A stretch of 64,000 nucleotides of DNA, from the NCBI GenBank assembly GCA_031411655.1, contig JANOBM010000264.1, forward strand, positions 10,432-74,431, in the 5' to 3' direction. The first letter of the stretch is position 1. The number at the start of each line of letters is the position of its first letter. The position numbers and the translations under genes are program-made. The DNA comes from UBA6163 sp031411655. GTDB lineage: Bacteria > Planctomycetota > Planctomycetia > Pirellulales > Pirellulaceae. This document shows positions 18,901-27,456 of this stretch, piece by piece. The notes below the pieces were generated by a model. That model was not told where the DNA came from, did not search any database, and was given only the letters and a program-made list of their open reading frames with translations.

Positions 18901-21451
18901 CACTGATCTCGGCGGGTGGTCGCTCACAGAAATCATAATCGACCGCAACTTGACCGGATGTCAACGTGATACTTCCGATGCGACTTGGTGTTTCAGCAAA
19001 ACCACCGGCAGTACCAGGCGTTGCACCGCCTTCAAACCATCCGGCTGGCTGCTCTTCGATAATCGTATAGACGCCAGGTATCAAACCTTCAAACCGATAA
19101 CGACCCTGGGAATCCGTGGTTGTATTGGCCACTTCGCGTCCTGAGACGTCAAGTACGCGGATTCGCACGCCCTCAAGAGGCCGTTCTCCGTCATCGAAAA
19201 CACAATCCCCATCGTCGTCGACATGAACACGTCCTGCGAGCGTCGCCGTACGCAGTTCTCCAAAGTTATAGTCAACGCCCGATTGTCCCTGGCGGAGTAC
19301 CACCGCGTTAATCAAGTCACCGGGATTGCTCGCGACTCCTATCGCGACCCCCGTCACAGTTCCGGCGCTATCCAACCCATCGAGAAAACCGGTGGGTTGA
19401 ATTTCGCGAATGGAGTAGGTTCCGGGTAGGACGTTCTCGAACTTGTAAGCTCCGTCACGATTCGTTGTGCTGGTTGCAACGACGGTGCCCGACGAATTGA
19501 CCAACTCAATGCGAGCATCGGCAATTGGCTCCTCGCCTAGATCACGCCGTCCATCGTTCGACCGATCGTGATACACAAACCCCGAGATTGCACCCGGTGC
19601 CGCTTCGCAGAAGTCATACTCAACGCCCGCCTTACCGGCAGGCAATCGAATGTCTTGAATCTTGCCGCCGCCGATCGAATCACCGACAGCGATACCGTCG
19701 ATCTTGCCGACATGGGACAGGCCATCCAGTAAGCCTGCAGGCGTGACTTCAACAATACTGTAGATACCCTTGGGAACCTTCTCGAATCGGTATTGACCGT
19801 CAAGCCCTGTTGTTGTTCTTGCAATGACGATCCCATTGGAACCGAGCAGTTCAATACTCGCGCCAGCAATAGGGGTACTTTGTCCGTCGTGTCGTGTGCC
19901 ACAATCTGCACCGGGTGCGGCTAGAAATACTCCGCCTGAAATCGATCCTAACGGCAACTCACCAAAATTGTACTCTACACCTCGCCCGCCACCGGGCAGG
20001 TCGACCCCGCGTATGGCATCTCCGGGATCGTCTGCCCTACCAACGGCGCGACCATCGACCGTACCTGCGGTGTCTCGTCCGTCGGTAAGTTCCGCAGGCT
20101 GCGTCACTTCAACGATATCGTAGCGTCCTGGAGACAAAGCGGAGAAAGAGTAGGAACCGTCGGAAGCCGTTGTTGTTTCAAGCGGCGATTGAGTGGTGAT
20201 CGTATCGATTGGGACCAATCGCACTCTTACCCCTGCAAGACCTTGCTCACCCGTATCGCGTCTTGCGTTGTCGTTGTCATCGCGATAAACGAAACCGGAC
20301 ACTTGCGCAGGCCTTGCTTCGGCGAAGTCATAATTGACTGCGTGGAGGTCACCCAGCGGAATATCAATCCCGGACAAGACGTCATCGGTTGTGGCCCGAC
20401 CAACGGTTTGGGAGTTGACCTGACCAGGTACGGCACCGACGCTGAAGAAACCGCGGGGCTGGGATTCGTTGACTTGGTACTCACCGGGCAGCAAACCCAA
20501 CGATGTCGGGAACAGGTATTTCCCATCGCGGTCGGTCACTTGCTTAAAGCCCGTATCAACAAATCGCCCTGAAATATCCTTCCGCCAAAGTGATACTTCA
20601 ACGCCAGGCAAAACCCCCTCAGTCGCCTCTCGGCGCAGATTCAAGTTGTCATCGATCCACACGGTTCCGGCGATCGATATCGGCTTTGGAACTTGCGTTG
20701 TCGTAGCGACCGCTGCGGCGCTGCGGTTCGGCCGACTGTCCACTTCGGTTCCGTTATCGGGTGGCAACTTTAATCCAAACTGAGACGCAGGGTTTCCGTA
20801 GTCGTTAAGGAATATGGAATCGGCATTGGCAACTTCATAATGCGGAGCTTTGAAGGTAGCGCTGAGCTTGGAGTCCTCAAATTCTTGGCCCGTTGAAATC
20901 GTATCGAGCCCCGAATTGAATCTCGCCAAGTCGGGCGAAAGTCGCAGTACCTGATCGACGTCAAGCGTGAATTCAAGCCGGTCGCCCGCTTTGAAACCGG
21001 CAAGCCGAATAATGAGCTCGGTGCCCCCGTCCTCGACTTGTGCCGATGCAGTGATTTGGCCGCCGTTGACGGACTCGGTACGCACCACTTTAAAGTCGTG
21101 GAAACCTTCCTTTCCACGACCGCCGTCCTTGGTATCGAAGATAAGATCGCCGATACTCATGCCGACGTTGTCTTTATCCGTCTGGATTCGCAGTTCACTT
21201 AACTCAGTACCAGGAGCACCGCCAACGAAAGAGAGAATGAACCGATCCGGTTGTGAATCGTTCCCTGCGTCGCTGTCCGTTTCTAGGTAGTCAGTCTCAA
21301 GATAGGCCAAGCCAATATGAATCGGATCGGCTGCCATCAGCATCCGAGGCTCAAGATGCTCACCGCGGGGAATGCGTTTCATACCGCCGTGAGAAAGTGG
21401 CCCCGAATTCAAATGACGGTGACGAGTGATCGCTGATTTTCGTTTCCACAT
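15956..21451 (-). CDS. Giant surface protein: LEPR-XLL signature, ten SdrD/Cna-B repeats, FG-GAP-like C-terminus
   Basis: An 1831-residue extracellular protein. Residues 33-40 read LEPRMLMA, the planctomycete LEPR-XLL signature thought to mark export or surface attachment. A beta-rich region (45-250) is followed by about ten SdrD_B/Cna-B-type units of 110-120 residues (258-1455), each with a D-x-D-x-D-x(n)-D calcium-type loop, a YRFxxLxPGxY segment and a final YNFCE. A Pro-rich linker (about 1455-1480) leads to a C-terminal domain with five D-x-[ND]-G-D-G-x-D calcium loops like FG-GAP/VCBS repeats. Units 7 and 8 are nearly identical. The ATG at 21451 has a strong GGAGGTG site 7 bases upstream; a start at 21511 is weaker. 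The WD40 gene 75 bases upstream is probably co-transcribed. Likely role: adhesion or cell-surface structure. Confidence 0.85.
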   Translation of the reverse strand: MWKRKSAITRHRHLNSGPLSHGGMKRIPRGEHLEPRMLMAADPIHIGLAYLETDYLETDSDAGNDSQPDRFILSFVGGAPGTELSELRIQTDKDNVGMSIGDLIFDTKDGGRGKEGFHDFKVVRTESVNGGQITASAQVEDGGTELIIRLAGFKAGDRLEFTLDVDQVLRLSPDLARFNSGLDTISTGQEFEDSKLSATFKAPHYEVANADSIFLNDYGNPASQFGLKLPPDNGTEVDSRPNRSAAAVATTTQVPKPISIAGTVWIDDNLNLRREATEGVLPGVEVSLWRKDISGRFVDTGFKQVTDRDGKYLFPTSLGLLPGEYQVNESQPRGFFSVGAVPGQVNSQTVGRATTDDVLSGIDIPLGDLHAVNYDFAEARPAQVSGFVYRDDNDNARRDTGEQGLAGVRVRLVPIDTITTQSPLETTTASDGSYSFSALSPGRYDIVEVTQPAELTDGRDTAGTVDGRAVGRADDPGDAIRGVDLPGGGRGVEYNFGELPLGSISGGVFLAAPGADCGTRHDGQSTPIAGASIELLGSNGIVIARTTTGLDGQYRFEKVPKGIYSIVEVTPAGLLDGLSHVGKIDGIAVGDSIGGGKIQDIRLPAGKAGVEYDFCEAAPGAISGFVYHDRSNDGRRDLGEEPIADARIELVNSSGTVVATSTTNRDGAYKFENVLPGTYSIREIQPTGFLDGLDSAGTVTGVAIGVASNPGDLINAVVLRQGQSGVDYNFGELRTATLAGRVHVDDDGDCVFDDGERPLEGVRIRVLDVSGREVANTTTDSQGRYRFEGLIPGVYTIIEEQPAGWFEGGATPGTAGGFAETPSRIGSITLTSGQVAVDYDFCERPPAEISGVVFVDRDADCLRDENEGPLSGVRVDLIDSTGRVIATTTTDATGTYRFTDLPEGNYTLRETQPLGYFHGGQTAGSGGGDASREDLISSIPIAFGERLTQYNFCEIEPSSIAGQVFIDNDDDCIPDADEGRIGDVAIQLYDGAGRLVATTRTNSSGQYRFDNLRPGEYTIVEIQPDGYFSGNAIPGSGGGRADGSDAITKITVQPGSTLVEYNFCELSPSSIAGQVFVDNDDDCVPDADEARIGGVVLQLYDRAGNLVATTRTNAAGQYQFDNLRPGEYRIVELQPDGFFTGNAIPGSGGGRADGSDAITEITIGPGSTLIEYNFCELLPGSISGQVWSETDLNRRRDQGDLPLAGVTVELLNEQGQSLSVLQTDSQGRYRFDGLRPGIYAVREIQPNGLFHGGQVAGSAGGTTSVDDLIGAIRLAAGVDAAEYNFPEFPPARISGNVFQDGAPITLSGPPQPASLRQYRDGVFTVDDKAIGGVVLELRNVLGKPFTADRALPGVYPSGPIRVVTAADGSYEFTGLRPGTYHVYQIQPTDFIDSLDTPGTTGGFAVNVGDFESNAQTLAFVQTLAASSETNPSSDAILNISLAAGGASRSNNFSEIVIVKPIDPVPPILSPPLPIKPPPAAIRGQFDDVAKVVGMGDIARLSPPMFADGEYEVTWHLSVINGGFPRGNGVNGVEARQVSAEKLGYEFIEGEHEGGHWTLVDRNGNPIDLGFEITLGADDATPLSGDFNGDGIDEVALFSSGQWFVDLNGNGKWDAGDLWIRMGNKLDRPVIGDWDGDGKDDIGIFGPKWQRDPDAIVRELGLPDPDNRRRRTAVEPVSNRKPILDKPRYLRRGSEGQLRADAIDHVFRYGEQPDTPLSGDWNGDGIDSIAVYRAGEWLLDADGDGRWTSTDKKIEFGEAGDEPIIGDWNGDGIDDLGVIRGDLWIIDSDGDRKLTGNDKQVRIEKPSEDAAPIVGDWDGDGKDELGWYDRAG
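17918..18583 (-). repeat. Two tandem, nearly identical 333-bp repeat units within the surface-protein gene
   Basis: Units of 111 codons each (18251-18583 and 17918-18250). Their products differ at only about one residue in six, far less than the other repeats, and share NAIPGSGGGRADGSDAIT unchanged. This points to recent duplication and may cause length variation between strains. Confidence 0.8.
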
Positions 21452-21526
21452 CCCGAGGCACCTCCGTGTGCCACAGTGTCGAGCCATGGCTCGCGACTGA
21501 CTTCTTGCCAATACGTCGTACTGAAC

Positions 21527-22585
21527 TTAACGGCTCTCGGAATCCGAAAGTGGCTTTGCCACCGAATCCTTCTCTGCCAATCGTTCACTTGTGTCGGCCT
21601 CGATGGCCCAGCGACGAAGTGTCGAATCGTAACCGCCACTAAACAATGCGCCTTGGGAATAGACCAAGTTGCTAATCGAGCCGCGATGACCGTCGAGGTG
21701 ATAGACAATTAGGCCTGACTCGAGACTGACAATTCGGATGCGATTGTCGCTGCCCGCGACGGCCAAATGCCGCGAATCAATCTGGGCCATGGCGAAGAGT
21801 TTACAGGGCAAAAGATCGATACGTTGAATGACTTCATGACGCTGAAGATCGCACCATACCGCAGCACCGTCTTCTCCAATGGTGATAATTCCGGTGTCAT
21901 CTTTCGTGAATTGACAGGCGCGAATACGACCGCCATGCAGATCGAATTGATCGACCAACTCGCCAGTCTTCGCGTTGAAAAGCTGCACATTTCCGGACCG
22001 TCCTGCGACTGCGATTCGTTCTCCCTGGGAGTCAAAAACGCAAGATCTCAGGTCGCTTCCATCCGCCCGCATCGAGGCGGCACCGACCTGATTCCCAAAC
22101 AACATGACATCAGGACTAAAGCCAACAGCAACAATCTGCTTCCCGTTGGGTGAGAACTGTAGCGATGAAATGGCCGGCAGTTGATCCACACGTTTGAGCT
22201 CACCAAAGCCCTTGCCCTGATTCCAAAGAATCAAATTTCCATCATTTCCACCGGAGGCAAGGATACGGCCGTCGGGGCGAAACGCGATTGATTTGATCAA
22301 GTCCTGGTGACCGCGGAGAGTTGCCACCTGCTCGAAGTTGTCTGCTTGAAGAATACGAATGACCTTGTCGTCGCCAGCAACGGCGAGCCATTTGCCGGAC
22401 GGGTCGATGGCGATTGCTGTCACGACCGGGACGGGCTGATCAGCCCCCAATGGGCTCAGCGACGTCACTCGAGCGGCAGTCGTGGGCATTTCCCCGTGGC
22501 TAAACGGCGAAAGCAGGCAACTGGTAACGAAAATAGCCGGCAATTTCGCCAACCACATTCTTCGGTTTATTTCGCGCAGCACCAT
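21527..22585 (-). CDS. Secreted WD40 repeat protein
   Basis: A 352-residue protein with an N-terminal signal peptide (about residues 1-31, hydrophobic AIFVTSCLLSPFS) and at least six WD-type beta-propeller repeats. Recognisable units include VTAIAIDPSGKWLAVAGDD, SIAFRPDGRILASGGNDG and SNLVYSQGALFSGGYD. WD40 propellers are protein-interaction platforms; no enzymatic domain is attached. The ATG at 22585 has GGGGA about 8 bases upstream. Its stop is 75 bases before the start of the giant surface protein, same strand, so the two may be functionally linked outside the cytoplasm (inference). The final repeat ends with STLRRWAI and a short acidic tail. Confidence 0.82.
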   Translation of the reverse strand: MVLREINRRMWLAKLPAIFVTSCLLSPFSHGEMPTTAARVTSLSPLGADQPVPVVTAIAIDPSGKWLAVAGDDKVIRILQADNFEQVATLRGHQDLIKSIAFRPDGRILASGGNDGNLILWNQGKGFGELKRVDQLPAISSLQFSPNGKQIVAVGFSPDVMLFGNQVGAASMRADGSDLRSCVFDSQGERIAVAGRSGNVQLFNAKTGELVDQFDLHGGRIRACQFTKDDTGIITIGEDGAAVWCDLQRHEVIQRIDLLPCKLFAMAQIDSRHLAVAGSDNRIRIVSLESGLIVYHLDGHRGSISNLVYSQGALFSGGYDSTLRRWAIEADTSERLAEKDSVAKPLSDSESR

Positions 22586-22826
22586 AGCATCAATCCCCCA
22601 GCCGTTTGAATCGGCCGCGGCGTCAAACGGGCATCACAAAAAAAGCCCCGCAGAGCCGAAACAGCCCACAAAGACGACTTAATCGCAAAAGTCCACGGAG
22701 CGTCGATTGGCCGGATTTTCCGCAACCTCGACGAACGCCTGTGTTGTGGGTTCCAAAAAGTGTCCGCTTGCGGCAAAATACGCTTTCACTTTGCTGCCGC
22801 TCACCTCACTTTGCATTGTTTTTTCT

Positions 22827-25277
22827 GTGGAACGTCGCCTTTTCCTTTGGTTTGTCACCTCCACCGCGTTCCTGATCGTCTACATGACGCTCAACGTGAT
22901 GTTTGTTCCACCACAGCCGAAGAAACCTGTAGCGAAGCCGGACGCGGGCGAGAACCAACTGGTTGATGATCGCGATGCGGAGCCCACTTCCGATACGCCA
23001 GAGGAGTCCGAGGAGGCCCCAGGAGCAGAGAAAGATCCTGATTCCGATGAACCATTGGACGCACCGATTGCTCCGGCGCGGCTGACACTCGGATCAATGG
23101 ACCCAAAGTCGGGCTACTTCATCCTTGCAACGCTCAACAATCAGGGAGGTGCTGTGGAACGCATCGAACTGACCGAGCGAGACGAGAAGGGGAGACTAAA
23201 ATATCGACGTGTTGATACGACCAGCGGCTACCTTGGTTACCTAGCCACGGAAACATCGCCAAATAACGATGGATGTGTCGTTCAAGTGATTGGGCCTGGT
23301 ACGCCTGCTGCAAACGCGATCTGTAAAACAGGTGGTGCTGCGAACGGACTGATTGTGGGTGACCTAATCGTCGCGTTCAATTCCAAGGCCATCTCAAGCT
23401 CCACCGAGTTCAATGCTCTTCTGTCGAAGACAAAACCTGAAGACGAGGTGTTATTGGATGTACGGCGTAGCCCCGCTGTTGGCTCTGCTGCGAATGCAAC
23501 GCCTGCCGAGCTAAGCTTCACCACGAAATTAACTGAACATCCGCTCGACCTGATTCGCTTGGCTTCTACCGGTGGCGATGATGAGGTGTTTGGTAACTTC
23601 AACCGACTTGCATGCCGGTTGACGCTCGGCCAAGTGGGCAACAAGAGCATCGCGACCGGAAAGCCATCGATCACGGGCCTGGATTGGATCACCGAGGCGA
23701 CCTACCAATCCGAGCTGAAGCTAGGCGAATCGCAGAGCGTTCAATTCACACTTCCCCTCTCTGAAAAACAGTTGAAAGGGAACTCTGACGGCCCCCTGGC
23801 GTTAGAGCGAAGCTATTCTGTGTCGCCCGGAAGTTACCTCGTCGACATGGACGTGGCGATCCGAAACAAAAGCGAAAACCCTCAACGTCTGGCCTATCGA
23901 CTTGAGGGACCGTGTGGCATGACCCTGGAAGGTTGGTGGTACTCGACAAAGATCAGCCCCAATTTCTTTGGGGGAGCGGCGGCTCGCGATGTGATTTTCA
24001 AAACCGATCTCGAAGGCCACAATCTTGTCAGCGGTTATGACCTGCTAAAGCGTGCCAAAAAAACGCCGTTGGATCCTGACGAAATGATCTTCGTGGATGA
24101 CGAAGACACCTCCGCAAGTGCATTGCGTTACGTCGGAATTGACGCCCAGTATTTTAGTGTCAGTTACGTGCCCACCGGTAAAGAGGCATTCACTGGATTT
24201 CGTCGCGCCGCATCAACGCTCGTTGCCGACGCGAACGATATTCCGAAACACAAAGAACGCGCTGCCGACGTTAGTTTTTTCCTGGATAGCGACCTGGTCG
24301 AAGTGCCCGCTGGGGCCGCCATTCGCCAATCGTTGCGAATGTTTGCTGGTCCGAAAGTTCCCAACCTATTGGACTCGCTCGGGTTGTCCGAATCGATCGA
24401 ATACGGCTGGTTCGGCTGGGTGTCAAAGGTCCTTGGAGGAATCTTGCATGGACTCTATAGCCTGCTAGGCAACTACGCGATCGCCATCGTTTTGCTGACG
24501 GTCCTGGTACGCGCCTGTTTGTTTCCGGTGAGCCGCAAAGCTGCGATTCATGCGCAGCGAATGCAGGAACTGGCTCCTGAACTTAAGAAAATCAATGACA
24601 AGTTCAAGGATGACATGGAAGGCAAGCTGAAGGCCCAGCGTGAGTTCCAAAAGCGAGTCGGTTTTAACCCGCTCGCCGGCTGTTTGCCGGCGTTTCTCCA
24701 GTTGCCCATTTTTATCGGTCTGTACCGTTGCCTCTCGGTCGATATCGAACTTCGCCAAGCGACATTTGCATCCTCGCTGCAGTGGGCATCCAACCTCGCT
24801 GGCCCCGATATGTTTTATCACTGGGGTGATTGGCTTTGGGACTATTTGGCGGGCCGTGGTACCGGTTGGCTTGGCCCCTACTTTAATATTTTGCCGATCC
24901 TGGTCGTCATCCTATTCCTTATCCAGCAAAAACTGTTCATGCCGCCTCCCACGGATGAACAGCAGGAGATGACCCAGAAGGTGATGACCGTCATGACGAT
25001 GATGATGGCGTTGTTTTTCTTTCGAGTCCCAGCCGGCTTGTGCATTTATTTCATCACCAGCAGCCTGTGGGGGATCGCAGAACGGATCGTAGTAAAGAAA
25101 ACCATCCCCAAGGCAAAGGTTTCATTGGCTACCAGCGACGTTGTCGATGGGACGGTGACTGCCAGAGTGACCCCGGAGAAGGTTTCCCTTGCCGATCGGA
25201 TTCGAAACCAGATCAACCCCGAACCACCCAAAGCGTTACCGCCGGCAAAGCGAAAGAAGCCGCCCGGCCAGAAGTAG
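22827..25277 (+). CDS. yidC: Membrane protein insertase YidC with PDZ-like insert in the periplasmic region
   Basis: A YidC/Oxa1 insertase of 816 residues. A first transmembrane helix (about 4-22) is followed by an acidic linker and a large periplasmic domain. At about residues 130-230 there is a PDZ-like segment, with VIGPGTPAANA, GLIVGDLIVAFNSKAI and EDEVLLDVRRS matching the core strands of PDZ domains. The C-terminal insertase core (about 535-760) has VLVRACLFPVSRKAA, with the conserved Arg in the hydrophilic groove, and FNPLAGCLPAFLQLPIFIGLY. GTG at 22827 is chosen because the encoded (V)ERRLFLWF is a typical planctomycete YidC start; an upstream frame reaches 22707 without family support. 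It is a stand-alone gene before the flagellar operon. The PDZ-like insert is not part of classical YidC. Confidence 0.9.
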   Translation: MERRLFLWFVTSTAFLIVYMTLNVMFVPPQPKKPVAKPDAGENQLVDDRDAEPTSDTPEESEEAPGAEKDPDSDEPLDAPIAPARLTLGSMDPKSGYFILATLNNQGGAVERIELTERDEKGRLKYRRVDTTSGYLGYLATETSPNNDGCVVQVIGPGTPAANAICKTGGAANGLIVGDLIVAFNSKAISSSTEFNALLSKTKPEDEVLLDVRRSPAVGSAANATPAELSFTTKLTEHPLDLIRLASTGGDDEVFGNFNRLACRLTLGQVGNKSIATGKPSITGLDWITEATYQSELKLGESQSVQFTLPLSEKQLKGNSDGPLALERSYSVSPGSYLVDMDVAIRNKSENPQRLAYRLEGPCGMTLEGWWYSTKISPNFFGGAAARDVIFKTDLEGHNLVSGYDLLKRAKKTPLDPDEMIFVDDEDTSASALRYVGIDAQYFSVSYVPTGKEAFTGFRRAASTLVADANDIPKHKERAADVSFFLDSDLVEVPAGAAIRQSLRMFAGPKVPNLLDSLGLSESIEYGWFGWVSKVLGGILHGLYSLLGNYAIAIVLLTVLVRACLFPVSRKAAIHAQRMQELAPELKKINDKFKDDMEGKLKAQREFQKRVGFNPLAGCLPAFLQLPIFIGLYRCLSVDIELRQATFASSLQWASNLAGPDMFYHWGDWLWDYLAGRGTGWLGPYFNILPILVVILFLIQQKLFMPPPTDEQQEMTQKVMTVMTMMMALFFFRVPAGLCIYFITSSLWGIAERIVVKKTIPKAKVSLATSDVVDGTVTARVTPEKVSLADRIRNQINPEPPKALPPAKRKKPPGQK

Positions 25278-25486
25278 GCGGAATCGAATGCGGCAGGGTG
25301 TCACCTCGTCTTTTGCGTGATACGTGCATCACGGCTTTAGCGTACTCAAAGTGCGTGCCGTGAATTTGTCTTCGAATCGCTCTTCACCGCGACAAGCGGT
25401 TTCTTATACAAGTACGGTCGAGAGGGTGTCCGCACGGTCGATTGGCGGCACCTGCAGCTTTCGCCCTATTTGATAACGGTTTTTCC

Positions 25487-26707
25487 ATGAGCACGGCAAA
25501 AGATGCGACGATGAGGCGAATTGCGATCGTCTTATCGAGCCTGCCGGAGCCCGTCGCCCACAAGCTGCTCGCAACACTGAACTTTGACAGTCAGAGAGGT
25601 GTCCGTGCCGCTCTTCGCTCACTCGACGACGTCGATCCGCTCGAACGCCGACGAGCACTGGATGGCTTTGCCAAATCGTTGCGCCACGACCGAAAACAAA
25701 GTCGGATCGAGAACGAAGCTGCCGAGGTCGTTTTCTCCCGCACCGCTCTCCGCAGCCTCGACGCTCAACAGCAAGGCTATGCGGACGATCCGGCTTACCG
25801 TTCAAGAAGTGATTCTCGATCGTCCGACATGGTGCACAAACCAGCACCGTTCGCTTTCCTGATGGACGTCGACGATGAAATGCTGGTATCACACTTATCT
25901 GGCGAGTTACCTCAAACCCTAGCGATCATTCTCGCGTCCATTTCGCCCTCGCAGGCCGCGCGAGTATTACCGCGGCTTGATGTAACCGTACGCATCGAAG
26001 CGATGCGACGCATGGCTAACCTTGGCGACTTGCCAGGCGAGCTCGTCGAAGACATCGGCAATCAACTTCGCAAACACTTACCGATCTCCAAAGTCGGGTC
26101 GGGAGCGGGCCGGCGTGCCCTCGATGCTATTCTAGCCGAGATGCAACCGATGCCCGCTGAGAGCCACGCCGCGTTAGGGGCTGGCGTCACCCAAGGTCAG
26201 CCGGCGCAATCGATCGATGCGAGCAGGAGTCCTGCAAGTCATTCTCCACAGCAGGCGAGCATACGGATCGCCGATGGGACTTGGCCATCCAAAGACGAGG
26301 TAACGACGAAGTCGTTTGAGAAGGTGGAAGCAAGTTCACAAGACGCACCAAGCAAGCAGGACTCGCAGCAGCGAACTTCTTCCGCATCTCCACTTCAATC
26401 CACGGACTCTATCCATTCGTATTTGATCTCATTGGCGCCGGTAGACCTTCGCGATGCACTCGCTCGCGTGCCGATTCGCCAAGGACTGCTGGTACTGTGT
26501 GGATTACCTAACGAGTCCGCAGAGGCTGTACTCGCATCCTTGCCACGACGTCAATCCAAACAAGTGCGGGAGCAATTGGCCGATTTGGGCCCACTTCAGC
26601 TTCGCGAAATCGACGAAGCGAAAGAAGTGGTTGCGACCGTTTCCTGGCAAAGCCAATCAACATCCAAGGCCACCACGACTGCACCGCAATTGTCGGCAGC
26701 GGCTTAG
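25487..26707 (+). CDS. FliG-like flagellar motor switch protein, divergent
   Basis: A 406-residue protein that begins the flagellar operon. The middle part has GELPQTLAIILASI (ELPQ about 140-143), the counterpart of the EHPQ motif of FliG, followed by a FliG-type helix RIEAMRRMANLGDLPGELV. A low-complexity Gln/Ser linker (about 220-300) follows. The C-terminal region matches the end of FliG, including LADLGPLQLREIDEAKEVV, but stops before the charged torque-generating helices. It therefore looks like a FliG paralogue or strongly diverged FliG lacking the stator-facing charges. The ATG at 25487 is preferred over an upstream start at 25442. It precedes fliH. Confidence 0.7.
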   Translation: MSTAKDATMRRIAIVLSSLPEPVAHKLLATLNFDSQRGVRAALRSLDDVDPLERRRALDGFAKSLRHDRKQSRIENEAAEVVFSRTALRSLDAQQQGYADDPAYRSRSDSRSSDMVHKPAPFAFLMDVDDEMLVSHLSGELPQTLAIILASISPSQAARVLPRLDVTVRIEAMRRMANLGDLPGELVEDIGNQLRKHLPISKVGSGAGRRALDAILAEMQPMPAESHAALGAGVTQGQPAQSIDASRSPASHSPQQASIRIADGTWPSKDEVTTKSFEKVEASSQDAPSKQDSQQRTSSASPLQSTDSIHSYLISLAPVDLRDALARVPIRQGLLVLCGLPNESAEAVLASLPRRQSKQVREQLADLGPLQLREIDEAKEVVATVSWQSQSTSKATTTAPQLSAAA

Positions 26708-26774
26708 TTGTCCTACGCATGTCTGTCGGAGAAGCACTATCGCTACCGTTCTAAAACCCGACTCGCCACAAGTG

Positions 26775-27431
26775 ATGCCCAGGGTCTCGTCGCCATCGGG
26801 GCTCGCAGGCTTTAACTTTGAGGACTTGACCAACCAAGCCCAGCAAAAGCTAAACGACTGTCGCGCGGAAGTGGCTAGGATGTTGGAGGCGGCAAAGTTA
26901 GAGGCGATTCAGTTACGCTCCTCTGCCCATCAAGAAGGGCTTGCTGCAGGACGCCAACAAGCGGCAAACGAAGCCGAACAGCAGTTGCAGGCATCGTTGC
27001 AAAAGAGAATGGGCGAACACTCAACTGCGGTTAAGTCAATGGTCCAGCAGATCGCGGACCAACACCAAGCGTGGATGAAACAGTACTCCGATTCGCTCGT
27101 TGCCATCGCGATTGACGTCGCGGAATCCGTGATCCGCGAGAAGCTCAAACACGAACCCGAAATCTTGGTTCGGTGGGCCGAAGATGCCGTCACCACCTCC
27201 CGGTCAGCCAACCGTTTAACCGTTGCGGTGCACCCTGAGACGCTTGCTGAACTTGGGGAAGCGCTGGACCAACTACTTCGAACGCCCGGTTTACCTGACG
27301 ATTCCGTACTGGTACCGGACGAATCCGTACAGCGGACAGGGGTCGTCGTGCGACAACTTGGCGGTGAGGTGGATTCGAGCCTAGCGACACAACTAGAAAC
27401 ACTTCGTGAATTATTAAGGAATGCATCATGA
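26775..27431 (+). CDS. fliH: Flagellar assembly protein FliH
   Basis: FliH, the cytoplasmic regulator of the FliI ATPase in flagellar type III secretion. It is 218 residues from ATG 26775. A helical, Gln/Glu-rich N-terminal part (20-90) is typical coiled coil, followed by the conserved IAIDVAESVIREKL segment and a C-terminal VLVPDESVQRTGVVVRQLGG that fits the FliI-binding domain. The start is uncertain: no ribosome site precedes 26775, whereas an in-frame ATC at 26739 has GGAG 7 bases upstream and would give the N-terminus (M)ATVLKPDSPQ. The gene begins after fliG-like and overlaps nothing; its stop precedes fliI by 25 bases. Confidence 0.82.
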   Translation: MPRVSSPSGLAGFNFEDLTNQAQQKLNDCRAEVARMLEAAKLEAIQLRSSAHQEGLAAGRQQAANEAEQQLQASLQKRMGEHSTAVKSMVQQIADQHQAWMKQYSDSLVAIAIDVAESVIREKLKHEPEILVRWAEDAVTTSRSANRLTVAVHPETLAELGEALDQLLRTPGLPDDSVLVPDESVQRTGVVVRQLGGEVDSSLATQLETLRELLRNAS

Positions 27432-27456
27432 ACGCATTTCGGTTAGGGAATCACTA

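Noticed and set aside
25329..25363. TCACGGC and GCCGTGA inverted repeat after yidC as terminator
   Set aside because: Loop of 21 bases and no T-run follow it.
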